From Ardenticatenaceae bacterium (GTDB lineage: Bacteria; Chloroflexota; Anaerolineae; Promineifilales; Promineifilaceae), in contig JACKCC010000011.1 in the NCBI GenBank assembly GCA_020634245.1, forward strand, positions 62,001 through 126,000: DNA of 64,000 nucleotides, written 5' to 3'. Under the pieces are notes generated by a model, which worked only from the letters and a program-made list of their open reading frames with translations, searched no databases and was not told the DNA's origin. How positions within the stretch are numbered: position 1 is the first letter of the stretch; the number at the start of each line of letters is the position of its first letter. Shown in pieces: positions 6,250-15,573 of this stretch. A program made the position numbers and the translations under genes.

Positions 6250-9200
6250 ATGCGTAAACACCCTTTTTTACGATTCAATTTTTTACTTTTAGCCGCTCTG
6301 CTCATCGCGTCTGCCTGCCGCAAGGAAGAACCGCTGCCTACACCACTACCCACGGCGATTGTGCCTGAAACCATCGAACCGGTCAGTGCCGCCACACCCA
6401 CGCCCAAGCCTACGGCCGTTCCCGAAGCCGGCCCCGTCATCAATCCCGAAGACATAGACTGGCCCCCCCAGGTCATTTACACCAGCCCGGCCATGGGCGA
6501 AGAAGCCACACTCAACGGCGCAATTACCATCCGTTTCGACCAGCCGATGGATCAGGAATCCGTCGAGCGGGCATTTGAACTGGAACCGGCTGCATCCGGC
6601 AGTTTTAGCTGGCCGCGCCCCGACACCGTCATATTCACCCCACGCAGCGACCTGAAACGGCAGCAAACCTACAATCTGCGCCTGGCCGAAACCGCCAAAA
6701 GCGCCAACGGCATGGCCTTGCAAGATGCTGCCAATTTTCAACTGCAAACCGTCGGCTACCTGGAAGTGAGCCAGGTCATCCCCGGCGACGGAGTTAGCGG
6801 CGTCCAGACTGATGGCGCGATCACCGTCCTGTTTAACCGGCCCGTTGTGCCTTTGGTTAGCAGCGGCCAACAGGCCAATTTGCCCCAGCCATTAACTATC
6901 AAACCGGCCGTAACCGGCAAAGGGGAATGGGTTTCCACCAGCATTTACCGCTTCGTGCCCGATGAAGGTTTTGCCGGTGCAACCACCTATTCAGTAACCG
7001 TCGCCGCCGGACTGGAAGACGTGGTTGGCGGTGTCTTGGCCGATGCTTACACCTGGCAGTTCACTACGTTGCAGCCCAGCGTCGTCAGCATTGAGCCGTC
7101 TAATGCCGCCACCCAGGTTGACCCGGAAGGCCCGATCACAATTACGTTTAACATGCCGATGGACAGAAGCAGCACAGAAACGGCCGTTTCCCTGCGCACC
7201 CAATCCTCCACCGCCAGCCTCAATTACGAATGGAGCGATAACGATCGCGTTCTCACCATCACCCCGCGCCAGATATTGGAACTGGAAAGTAATTACCAGG
7301 TCGGTGTATCCGTGTCCGCCCGGTCGGCCAACGGCTCGGCCAGCCTGGACAAAGACACCATCAGCGGCTTTACCACGGTACCTTTCCCGGCCGTTTCCTC
7401 TACCCAGCCCAGCCAGGGGCAGACGGCCGATCGCTGGCAAAACGGCGTCTACCTCGAATTTGCCTCGCCAATGGATTGGGACACGATTGACGGCCGTATC
7501 CAAATCGATCCCGAACCGGACCGTCTCAACTACAACTTCTTCGGCGTCGATTCCAGCAGCATGTCCCTTGATTTTCGCCTGCTGGAAAACACGGAATACA
7601 CCGTCACCATTCCCGGTGATGCCGCCGACCCCTACGGCAACACCTTGGGCCGTGATTATGTCCTGCGCTTCCGCACGCCCGAAGGCGCGCCGCTGGCCTC
7701 TTTCAATTTGCCGCAGCGTATCAGCCAGCTCAGCACCAGCTTCACCACCCAGGTAGAAATCATCAACCGCAATGTTACTAATCTGAACCTGGCCCTGTAT
7801 AACCTGGGGCTGCCGATTGCCTTGCTCAACGACTCTTACAACATACAAGATTACAACCCGGCTGCCGATCCACTGCGCAGTTGGTCATTGACCACCGATA
7901 CGGCGCGTGGTCAGGTAGGCGTGGCTACGCAAGCCCTGGCTGATGACGGCACACTTACCACCGGTGTTTACCTGCTCACACTGAATTCGCCGGAAATCAC
8001 CGATGACGTGCGCTGGTGGCAAAATCAGCGGGCGCTGCTCATCATGAGCGATACCAACATCGTTGTCAAAGAAATGTTTGGCGAAACCCACGTTTGGGTA
8101 ACTGATTTGAATTCCGGCCAACCGGTTAGCGGCCGTAACCTCGTCCTGTACAATCGTGATGGCGTGCAGGTGGACACGGCCGTTTCCGACAGCAGCGGAT
8201 TTGCCAGTTTCAGCACTCAAATGGATGATTATCTGCGCGGCGTCCTCGTCGTCAGCAATCAGCCCGGCGAAGTCGGCTTCGGCATTGGCAGCAGCTTCTG
8301 GAGCGATGGCATCTCTCCCTGGGAATTTGGAATCAATACCAACACCAGCGCCGAACAGCCAACTTTTGCCTATATTTTCACCGACCGGCCCATTTACCGC
8401 CCCGGCGATACGATTTACTACAAAGGAATTGTGCGCGATGCCCAGTACGGCCGTTACAATCCACCCTCGGTCAAAGAACTGGAAATGGACATCAACACCG
8501 CCAACTACTTCAATGAAACCGGCCTATCCGACAGTATTAACGTCACCGTCGATCCCGACGGCACTTTCAGCGGAGAATACGTCATCCCGGAAGATGTGGC
8601 TTTGGGAACCTACCAGTTCCTCATCCCCAATCTGAACTACGAAGCTTTCCGCCAATTTACCATCGCCGAATACCGCGCACCCGAATTCCTCATCAATATC
8701 AGCCCCAGCCAACCGGAACTGTTGCGCGGCGAATCGGTGGATGTGACCCTGGAAGCCACCTACTTCTTCGGCGGCCCGGCCACCGATTTGAACGTCAACT
8801 ACACCATCTATGAAGAATCCTATCAGCCCGAAATTGACGGTCCATTTTACTACTTTGGCGATTCCGGCGATTTTTATTACGTCGATCCCGGCTTTTTTGG
8901 TGGCGGTGGCAGCGGTTCATTGGGTAATTACCTTATGGATGGTCAGGGTGTAACCGACGGCAACGGCCGTCTTACCATCACCCTGCCCGCCGACCTGCTC
9001 AAAGATGTGGAAGATGGCAGCCGCCGAGTCAACATCGAGGCCAACGTCAACGATCTGGCCAACTTCCCGGTGGCCGCCCGCACCAGCGTTGTCTTCCACG
9101 CCGCCGACACCTATGTGGGCATCGTCCCTACCGATTACGTGGCCACCGCCGGTACGACCGCTTCGGTTGACCTGATCACCGTCGATTGGGACGGCCAGCC

Positions 9201-12200
9201 GCAGCCCAACCAAAACGTCGAAGTCGTCTTCTATCAACGCCAATGGAATGCCGTTCGCGATGCCCAGTACAACCTCTACTACACCCGCTGGGACCCGGTG
9301 GACACCGAAATTGACCGTGTCCAGGTAACGACTAACGGCCAGGGCAAAACCCAGGCCGAATTTGTCCCCCCGGAAGGCGGCACTTATCTGGCCGTGGCTA
9401 CCGTTACCGACGAGAACGGCCGTACCATGACCAGCAGCACCACCCTCTGGGCCACCGACATCAGCTTCATTGCCTGGCGCAGCGACCCACGCGAAAAACG
9501 GATGGATCTCGTGCCCGACAAGCAGGAATACCAACCGGGCGACACAGCCCAAATTCTGGTCGAGTCCCCCTTCGCTGGGCCGGTACAAGCCTGGCTGACA
9601 ATTGAGCGGGGCACGCTCATCGAACAGCGCGTCGTCACCCTGAACAGCAGCAGCGAGGTGCTGTCCATCCCCATCACGCCTGGTTACGCGCCCAATGTCT
9701 TTGTGACGATCGCGGCCATCAAACCGGTTGCACCCGGCAGCAGCTACCCCTATGCCGATATACGCCTGGGGATGACCGAACTGGTTGTTTCACCAAAGCA
9801 GTTGGAGTTAAACGTGGAGTTGACACCGCGTAATGATGTGTTTGTGCCACGAGAAACGGCCGTGTTCGACATCCGCGTCACCGATTATCAGGGCAATCCC
9901 GTCCAGGCTGATTTGTCGGTGGCGCTGGTTGACCTGGCCGTGCTGACCCTGAAACCGGACAATGCGCCCAACATCCTGGAAGCCTTCTACGCCCGCCAGC
10001 CTTACCGCAGCCAGGTCGGTTCCGGCCTGATCATCTCTGGCGAAGGGCTGGAAGTAGAAATTCCGTTGGAAGGCGGTGGGATGGGCGGCGGCGGCGGCGA
10101 TTTTGCCGCTGAAGCCGCGCTGGGCCGCGCCGCCGGCGAGGAAGAAGGTGTACGCAAAGATTTCCGTGACACCGCCTACTGGTCGGCTCACGTCACCACC
10201 GACGCTAACGGGCGGGCCACCGTCGAAATTCCGCTGCCCGACAACCTGACCACCTGGCGCTTAAGTAGCAAAGCGGCCACGGCCAACTCCCTGGTCGGCC
10301 AGGCCAGCACGGACATCGTAGCTACGCTGCCACTGCTGCTGCGGCCGCAAACGCCGCGCTTTTTCACCGTCGGCGACGTGCTGCAAATCGGCACGATTAT
10401 CAACAACAACACCAGCCAGGCGATTGACGCGACCGTGAGTTTGGAGGCACTAGGCCTCAGCCTCGACAGTTTATCTGAGCAAACGGTAACGATTCCGGGC
10501 AACGGCCGTACCCTCGTCCAATGGCAGGCGACTGTGGATGACGTTCCCTTTGCCGACCTGACCTTCCGCGTGGAAGGCGGCGGCTACAGTGACGCCACCA
10601 AGCCCACCTTCGGCGAAGGGCCGGACCAGTTGATTCCGGTCTATCGTTACACCGGCCAGGACGTGGTAGGGACATCGGGTCTGCTGTATTCGCCCGGCCG
10701 CCGCGTGGAAGCAGTACTGCTGCCTGAAGGCGTCGATTTACGGCGCGGTTCCGTAGATGTGACCCTGAGTCCGTCACTGGGCGCAGCATTGATTGACGCC
10801 CTGGAAGCGGCCAATCGGGATTACGCGCCCATCTGTGCCTACGCGGCTACTGATTTGCTCCTGCCCAATGTGGCTACCGCCCACGCCATCAAAACACTCA
10901 ATCTGGATGAACCGGCGCTGGCCGCGGAACTGAATGGCTTAATCAAGGGCGAAATTGCCCAATTGGAAGCCGAAGTCAAGCCGGACGGTGGCTGGGGCTG
11001 GTGCTACAGCAGTGAGAGCCAGCCCTGGTTGACAGCCTACGCCCTACTAGCGCTGACGAAGGCGGAACAGGCGGGTTATGGAGTGAATACGGCCGTACTC
11101 GACAAGGCCGTCCTCTACCTGGAACGCCAACTCAGCGAACCCGATCAATTGACCGAAGCCTACGAAATCAATCGGCAGGCGTTCTATCTCTACGTCCTGG
11201 CCGAAACTGGCGTGATTGTGGAAAGCGACGCCCAGGCGCTGGTGGCCGAACATCTGGACCTGCTCGATCCCTACGCTAAAGCGCTGCTGGTCCTGGTTTT
11301 TGACCTGAACAACAGCGATTCAGATAACATCCGCACGCTGACTTCCTATCTTAGCGATTCGGCTATCATGAGCGCCACGGGAGCACACTGGGAAGACGCC
11401 AGCCGGGACTATCGCAATTTGAACAGCGACGTGCGCGGCACAGCCATCGTCATCGATGCCTTGGCTCAGGCCGAACCTTCCAATCTGATGGGGCCGAACG
11501 CAGTACGCTGGCTGATGGCGGCGCGAACGGCTCAGTACTGGTCGACCGGCCACGAGACAGCCTGGAGCATCTACGCCCTCACCAACTGGATGGCCGCCAC
11601 CGGCGAACTGGAAGCGGATTTTGATTACCAATTGAATGTCAATCTGGATACGCGAGCCGAGGGCCAATTTACACCCGCCAATATCACTGAGAGCGAATCA
11701 TTGTCAATTCCGTTGAGCGAAATGATCCCCGATGACGTGAATTTCCTGGACTTTGTGCATGGCGATGGCACGGGGCGGCTTTACTACACAGCGCATCTCA
11801 ACAGCTTCATCTCTATGGCCAACGTGAGCGCCATCAGCCGGGGCGTCACCGTCCAGCGTGCCTACTACAACGCCGACTGTGACCCGGAAACGGAAACCTG
11901 CGAACCCATCAGCCAGATTCAGGCCGGGCAGCGGGTGCGCGTGGAACTGACGATTGTTGCTCCCAATGATTTGCTCTACCCCGTTATCGAAGACCCGATT
12001 CCGGCCGGGGCTGAAGCTATCGATCCTAATTTGGAAACGAGCGCCTCCGGCCTGGGAGGCCAGACAACGCGGGTAGATGACGAATATCGCTGGGGCTACT
12101 GGGGCTGGTGGTACTTCAACCGCATTGAGTATCGGGATGAGAAGGTGGTCTTCCTGGCCGATTTCCTGCCGGCGGGGACGTACCAGTACACGTACTATCT

Positions 12201-12312
12201 GCAAACCAATATCCCCGGCGATTACCAAGTCATGCCCACGTTTGCCAGAGAAGCATTCTTCCCGGAGGTGAACGGCCGTGCTGACGGCATGTTGTTCACA
12301 ATCTTTGAGTAA
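6250..12312 (+). CDS. Alpha-2-macroglobulin family lipoprotein with N-terminal Ig-like domains
   Basis: A 2020-residue surface lipoprotein. The ATG at 6250 follows GGAG by 11 bases and gives a clean lipoprotein signal ending LLIASAC (Cys23). About four bacterial Ig-like (Big_5) domains follow at roughly residues 65-490, each with an ITIRFDQPMD-like motif. Macroglobulin MG domains come next, including DRPIYRPGDTIYYKGIVRD at about 710. A Gly-rich bait-like segment lies near 1270-1310, then the core motif AYWSAHVTTDANGRATVEIPLPDNLTTWRL. Family members trap proteases through a CxEQ thioester. Here the equivalent position reads C1529-A-Y-A, so the thioester glutamine is lost and covalent trapping is unlikely. 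The penicillin-binding protein 1C usually linked to bacterial macroglobulins is not nearby. A double terminator follows. Confidence 0.88.
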   Translation: MRKHPFLRFNFLLLAALLIASACRKEEPLPTPLPTAIVPETIEPVSAATPTPKPTAVPEAGPVINPEDIDWPPQVIYTSPAMGEEATLNGAITIRFDQPMDQESVERAFELEPAASGSFSWPRPDTVIFTPRSDLKRQQTYNLRLAETAKSANGMALQDAANFQLQTVGYLEVSQVIPGDGVSGVQTDGAITVLFNRPVVPLVSSGQQANLPQPLTIKPAVTGKGEWVSTSIYRFVPDEGFAGATTYSVTVAAGLEDVVGGVLADAYTWQFTTLQPSVVSIEPSNAATQVDPEGPITITFNMPMDRSSTETAVSLRTQSSTASLNYEWSDNDRVLTITPRQILELESNYQVGVSVSARSANGSASLDKDTISGFTTVPFPAVSSTQPSQGQTADRWQNGVYLEFASPMDWDTIDGRIQIDPEPDRLNYNFFGVDSSSMSLDFRLLENTEYTVTIPGDAADPYGNTLGRDYVLRFRTPEGAPLASFNLPQRISQLSTSFTTQVEIINRNVTNLNLALYNLGLPIALLNDSYNIQDYNPAADPLRSWSLTTDTARGQVGVATQALADDGTLTTGVYLLTLNSPEITDDVRWWQNQRALLIMSDTNIVVKEMFGETHVWVTDLNSGQPVSGRNLVLYNRDGVQVDTAVSDSSGFASFSTQMDDYLRGVLVVSNQPGEVGFGIGSSFWSDGISPWEFGINTNTSAEQPTFAYIFTDRPIYRPGDTIYYKGIVRDAQYGRYNPPSVKELEMDINTANYFNETGLSDSINVTVDPDGTFSGEYVIPEDVALGTYQFLIPNLNYEAFRQFTIAEYRAPEFLINISPSQPELLRGESVDVTLEATYFFGGPATDLNVNYTIYEESYQPEIDGPFYYFGDSGDFYYVDPGFFGGGGSGSLGNYLMDGQGVTDGNGRLTITLPADLLKDVEDGSRRVNIEANVNDLANFPVAARTSVVFHAADTYVGIVPTDYVATAGTTASVDLITVDWDGQPQPNQNVEVVFYQRQWNAVRDAQYNLYYTRWDPVDTEIDRVQVTTNGQGKTQAEFVPPEGGTYLAVATVTDENGRTMTSSTTLWATDISFIAWRSDPREKRMDLVPDKQEYQPGDTAQILVESPFAGPVQAWLTIERGTLIEQRVVTLNSSSEVLSIPITPGYAPNVFVTIAAIKPVAPGSSYPYADIRLGMTELVVSPKQLELNVELTPRNDVFVPRETAVFDIRVTDYQGNPVQADLSVALVDLAVLTLKPDNAPNILEAFYARQPYRSQVGSGLIISGEGLEVEIPLEGGGMGGGGGDFAAEAALGRAAGEEEGVRKDFRDTAYWSAHVTTDANGRATVEIPLPDNLTTWRLSSKAATANSLVGQASTDIVATLPLLLRPQTPRFFTVGDVLQIGTIINNNTSQAIDATVSLEALGLSLDSLSEQTVTIPGNGRTLVQWQATVDDVPFADLTFRVEGGGYSDATKPTFGEGPDQLIPVYRYTGQDVVGTSGLLYSPGRRVEAVLLPEGVDLRRGSVDVTLSPSLGAALIDALEAANRDYAPICAYAATDLLLPNVATAHAIKTLNLDEPALAAELNGLIKGEIAQLEAEVKPDGGWGWCYSSESQPWLTAYALLALTKAEQAGYGVNTAVLDKAVLYLERQLSEPDQLTEAYEINRQAFYLYVLAETGVIVESDAQALVAEHLDLLDPYAKALLVLVFDLNNSDSDNIRTLTSYLSDSAIMSATGAHWEDASRDYRNLNSDVRGTAIVIDALAQAEPSNLMGPNAVRWLMAARTAQYWSTGHETAWSIYALTNWMAATGELEADFDYQLNVNLDTRAEGQFTPANITESESLSIPLSEMIPDDVNFLDFVHGDGTGRLYYTAHLNSFISMANVSAISRGVTVQRAYYNADCDPETETCEPISQIQAGQRVRVELTIVAPNDLLYPVIEDPIPAGAEAIDPNLETSASGLGGQTTRVDDEYRWGYWGWWYFNRIEYRDEKVVFLADFLPAGTYQYTYYLQTNIPGDYQVMPTFAREAFFPEVNGRADGMLFTIFE

Positions 12313-12317
12313 TCGCT

Positions 12318-12350
12318 AGAAATCCGATTTTTTGAAAAAATCGGATTTCT
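12318..12350. terminator. Perfect palindromic hairpin after the macroglobulin gene
   Basis: Two 16-base arms (AGAAATCCGATTTTTT and its complement) meet around a single G, forming a strong AT-capped hairpin six bases after the stop codon. Confidence 0.55.
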
Positions 12351-12358
12351 CTCAGCAA

Positions 12359-12398
12359 AACGCCGGATGCTTGTTTCGTTAGCATCCGGCGTTTTTTG
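12359..12398 (+). terminator. Rho-independent terminator
   Basis: AACGCCGGATGCT pairs perfectly with AGCATCCGGCGTT across a 9-base loop and runs into T6. It is the main terminator of the macroglobulin gene. Confidence 0.88.
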
Positions 12399-12533
12399 TT
12401 CCCATTTTTAATGGACATCCCCCAAAAGTACCAGGACAAGCCGCTTATAGTCCCTTTTTTCACGCCTCGTTTATCATAAACCGTAAGGTTTTGGCTTATG
12501 ATGACATCATCAGAGCGTAGAGGTAGTGAAGTA

Positions 12534-14018
12534 ATGGAACAAAACTATATCGAACGTGATTACACCGTGGGGGGCCAATCAATCCACGTGGTAGAAGCGG
12601 GAAAACCAGGAAGGCAAGTAGCGCTGCTCATTCACGGCTGGTCCAGTTCCTGGTACGCCACATCTCCTTTACTGGGTCTATTGGCCCAGCGTTTCCACTG
12701 CATCGCCGTTGATTTACCCGGCTATGGCCAATCCCCACCCCTAGAAGGCAAAACCACCATTCCCCGTTACGTCGAACTGCTGGCCGATTTTATTGAAGAG
12801 GTCAGCGATGGACCGGTGGTGCTGGTGGGTCATTCGATGGGTGGCATGATCAGCATTACGCTGGCCGAGCGGCATCCGGTTTTAGTGGAGCGTATGGTTT
12901 TGCTCAGTCCCACGATTAGCGGCCGTTTATCCACTTCCATCAACTTCCTCATCTCGCCTATCACGATGATGGAACGGTTTGGACTGGGCAGTTTGCTGGT
13001 TTCCTCGGTTGAGCGCACGGTGGTTGGCTTGACCGATCGGTTGATGCGCCCCGTTTCCTTTGCCGAGCGCACCGGCATCACCCGTGCCGATTATGAACGC
13101 ATCCGCCACGACGCCCGCCGCCCCGGACAGGGCCGCGTCCGCGCCGAATGTTTTACGGCGATGCAAGAGAATGATCTCAGCGGCCGTTTAAGTCCCATTG
13201 AAACCCCGGCACTCATTTTGTGGGGTGCCGAAGACAATACGGTTCCGCTGCGCGACGCCGGTGTGGTAGCCGACGAATGGCCGGGAGCCGATTTGCGTAT
13301 TTTGCCTAAAGCCGGTCACTGGCCTCATTTTGAAGCAGCAGAGACAACCCGGCGGCAGGTAGCGGCTTATTTGGGTCTGCCGCGATTCAGTGACCAGTTG
13401 TATACGGCCGTTACCGAAGACGAACTCGTCGAAATCAACGAAACCGCCCAATTCCTGGCCCATTCCGACATTGGCAACGATTTGAACCTGGCCCAGCGCA
13501 CCCGGCTGGCCGCCCAATTGCAGCGCAAAGCCTTCAAACCGGGCCAGACCATCGTCCACGCCGCTGACGTTGGGCACGAGCTGTACATCATCCAATCCGG
13601 CATTGTTGAAGTGTGGAAAGACCCCGAAGGGATTGAACCCCGACTGCACACCCACCAACAAATGCAGCACATGGCCAATCTCAAACCCGGCCAGATCACC
13701 GGCGAGCTGTCCATGTTCGACCAGGGTACACGCAGCGCCGACCTGGTTGCCGGCCCTGAAGGCGTGACACTCCTCATCATCAACCGGGAAAAACTGCTGG
13801 CCTTGTGTGAAGATGACGCCGTTTTGGGCACGCGTCTGATGTGGAATATGTCCACGGCCATGGCCAAACGGGTCCGTTTTGTTCTATGGCAGCTTAATCG
13901 CGCGGAAGAACGCCGCCTGGCCGCCCTGGCGCAGCAAAGAGCTGAAATGGACCAAACCTTTGTACGGCCGTTCCCCGGTTTTTCAACAGACCAAATTCAA
14001 GCCGGAATCGAAGCATAA
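12534..14018 (+). CDS. Alpha/beta hydrolase fused to a cyclic-nucleotide-binding domain
   Basis: A 494-residue two-domain protein. Residues 1-280 are an alpha/beta hydrolase: oxyanion loop HGWSSSWY, nucleophile Ser101 in GHSMGG, acid near Asp234 in WGAEDN and His262 in AGHWPHFE. Residues about 335-455 form a Crp-type cyclic-nucleotide-binding domain with LYIIQSGIVEVWKD and the phosphate-binding cassette GELSMFDQGTRSAD, in which Glu and Arg are kept. A helical tail follows, with no DNA-binding helix-turn-helix. The ATG at 12534 is preferred because GAGG lies ten bases upstream; 12498 is an alternative. The arrangement suggests a hydrolase gated by cAMP or a related nucleotide; the substrate is unknown. 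A clear terminator follows the gene. Confidence 0.85.
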   Translation: MEQNYIERDYTVGGQSIHVVEAGKPGRQVALLIHGWSSSWYATSPLLGLLAQRFHCIAVDLPGYGQSPPLEGKTTIPRYVELLADFIEEVSDGPVVLVGHSMGGMISITLAERHPVLVERMVLLSPTISGRLSTSINFLISPITMMERFGLGSLLVSSVERTVVGLTDRLMRPVSFAERTGITRADYERIRHDARRPGQGRVRAECFTAMQENDLSGRLSPIETPALILWGAEDNTVPLRDAGVVADEWPGADLRILPKAGHWPHFEAAETTRRQVAAYLGLPRFSDQLYTAVTEDELVEINETAQFLAHSDIGNDLNLAQRTRLAAQLQRKAFKPGQTIVHAADVGHELYIIQSGIVEVWKDPEGIEPRLHTHQQMQHMANLKPGQITGELSMFDQGTRSADLVAGPEGVTLLIINREKLLALCEDDAVLGTRLMWNMSTAMAKRVRFVLWQLNRAEERRLAALAQQRAEMDQTFVRPFPGFSTDQIQAGIEA

Positions 14019-14040
14019 GCTCATCAATTACACTTGATTT

Positions 14041-14078
14041 GCCGGGAATGCAGCTTTGTCGTCATTCCCGGCTTTTTT
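14041..14078 (+). terminator. Rho-independent terminator
   Basis: GCCGGGAATG pairs with CATTCCCGGC and is followed by T6, directly behind the hydrolase-cNMP fusion gene. Confidence 0.88.
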
Positions 14079-14096
14079 ATGCCTCTATTTTTCCGC

Positions 14097-14102
14097 TATA
14101 AT
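14097..14102 (+). promoter_or_regulatory. TATAAT box, promoter of response regulator gene
   Basis: A perfect TATAAT lies 160 bases before the response regulator start, leaving an untranslated leader of roughly 150 bases. The leader has no recognised riboswitch. Confidence 0.45.
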
Positions 14103-14261
14103 AGTATTAAAGTCCTGTTGAAAGTGAACAGTAGAGGAACAGGTTATTGGCAGACCTTTTGGGGTTGTGCAAAGTTGCGTCAAGAAACGTTGTGATTTTT
14201 TGATTCGTCGTGTACCATCATGGTCTTGAAAGTTCAAGCTGCCTGACACAGCGGGGATAAT

Positions 14262-14903
14262 ATGGGTCAAAAAAATCAGCTGCGGGTATTAATTGCCGAT
14301 GACGTCATGGAAACACGACGCAGTACTCGGCTGATGCTAACTTTGATTCCAGAAGCCAGGCTGGTTGCCGTCGCCCAAAACGGCCGTGAAGCAGTTGAAA
14401 TCGCCCGAAAACAAAAACTGGATATTGCGCTAATGGATGTGAGTATGCCGGAAATGGATGGCGTAACCGCGATTGAGCAAATGCTCAAAATTCAACCGGG
14501 CATGGGCTGCATCGTCATCTCGGCAGAACGAGACAGTGAAATCCTGCGCCGGGCAATGGCCGTTGGCGCAAAAGGGTATCTGATTAAACCGACAACAACT
14601 GATGAATTCGTGGAAACATTCCAGCGGGTAGCGAATCTTATCCAATCAGGCCAGTTACAAAAGCCGCACACCCAACACGACCAGCTTGAACGAAGAATCT
14701 ATTTGCAGCAAATGGCGATGCAATATGTTAAATCGCGGCGGACAGATGACCAGGCGCTGGCGGTTTTTGAAGAGCTGGCTGCCGCCCCTGATTGTGAAGT
14801 CCCCTGGCTGCAATCGTTAGCGGTGGTCTATGTTTTCCGCCAGGAATGGCACAAACTGGCCCAATTGGCCGAAAGGCTGGCTCAGGCGACATCCCCTAAA
14901 TAA
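14262..14903 (+). CDS. Orphan response regulator (REC domain plus short helical tail)
   Basis: The 213-residue protein starts with a receiver domain (residues 5-125): acidic pair in IADDVME, phospho-acceptor Asp in IALMDVSMPEMDG, the Ser/Thr switch in VISAE and the conserved Lys in GYLIKP. The remaining 85 residues are helical (YLQQMAMQYVKSRRTDDQALAVFEELAAA...WLQSLAVVYVFRQEWHKLAQLAERLA) and resemble a TPR-like pair, with no recognisable DNA-binding domain. No histidine kinase gene is adjacent. It may signal through protein contacts, as CheY-type regulators do. The start ATG follows GGGGA by a short gap. A double ACGGCCGT hairpin follows the stop. Confidence 0.87.
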   Translation: MGQKNQLRVLIADDVMETRRSTRLMLTLIPEARLVAVAQNGREAVEIARKQKLDIALMDVSMPEMDGVTAIEQMLKIQPGMGCIVISAERDSEILRRAMAVGAKGYLIKPTTTDEFVETFQRVANLIQSGQLQKPHTQHDQLERRIYLQQMAMQYVKSRRTDDQALAVFEELAAAPDCEVPWLQSLAVVYVFRQEWHKLAQLAERLAQATSPK

Positions 14904-14908
14904 CACAA

Positions 14909-14942
14909 AAACGGCCGTTTCCCTTGCAGAAAACGGCCGTTT
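14909..14942. terminator. Bidirectional hairpin from two AAACGGCCGTTT words
   Basis: Two copies of the palindrome AAACGGCCGTTT, 10 bases apart, can pair with each other between the convergent response regulator and RRM genes. T-rich flanks on both strands fit a bidirectional terminator. Confidence 0.5.
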
Positions 14943-14967
14943 CGTTCTAATCAAACCGGATTAACAA

Positions 14968-15372
14968 CTACCAGTTCCGATCACCATAACCACGATCGCC
15001 GCCACGGTCGCCAAAACCGCGATCCCCGCCACGACCGCCGCCACGGCTACCACCGCCACGATTGCCGCCGCCACCGCCACGGTTAAAACCACCACCGCCG
15101 CGACGACCGCCGCCACCACCACGATTTTCACGCGGCTGCGCTTCATTTACGCGCAGGCTGCGGCCCTGGAATTCTTGACCATCCAACGAGCTAATTGCTT
15201 CGGTTGCACCGCCATCATCCATTTCAATGAAGCAGAATCCACGAAAACGGCCGGTATCCCGGTCTGTGATCCAGGCCAACGATTCAATTGTTCCATGCTC
15301 TGAAAACAGTTCACGAACTTCGTCCTCTGTTGTGTTAAAGGACAGATTACCAACAAAAAGTTTCTTACTCAA
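14968..15372 (-). CDS. Glycine-rich RRM RNA-binding protein (copy 2)
   Basis: This 134-residue paralogue of the protein at 5459-5878 has RNP2 KLFVGNL at residues 4-10 and RNP1 RGFCFIEM in the middle of a single RRM. A Gly/Arg-rich tail follows (GGGFNRGGGGGNRGGGSRGGGRGGDRG). Start is a TTG at 15372 preceded by GGAGAAAG, the same unusual arrangement as copy 1. The 200-base upstream region to pcm holds its promoter and probably a leader. The likely role is RNA chaperone in stress; this is inferred from family knowledge. Confidence 0.88.
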   Translation of the reverse strand: MSKKLFVGNLSFNTTEDEVRELFSEHGTIESLAWITDRDTGRFRGFCFIEMDDGGATEAISSLDGQEFQGRSLRVNEAQPRENRGGGGGRRGGGGFNRGGGGGNRGGGSRGGGRGGDRGFGDRGGDRGYGDRNW

Positions 15373-15573
15373 TTGTCTACTTTCTCCTAAAAAACAATCA
15401 CTCCATACTGTGAATCAATCGAAGAACTGAATCCAGACGGAATCTACTAAATCGCTATAATTATATGCGAAGAATGATTCCTTTGTCCACTGCTGATTCA
15501 AAAAACACATTTTACATATGTTTGACAAGCGATTTTACTTGTCCTCCCTACCCTACAATGGTATGAATAAAGT

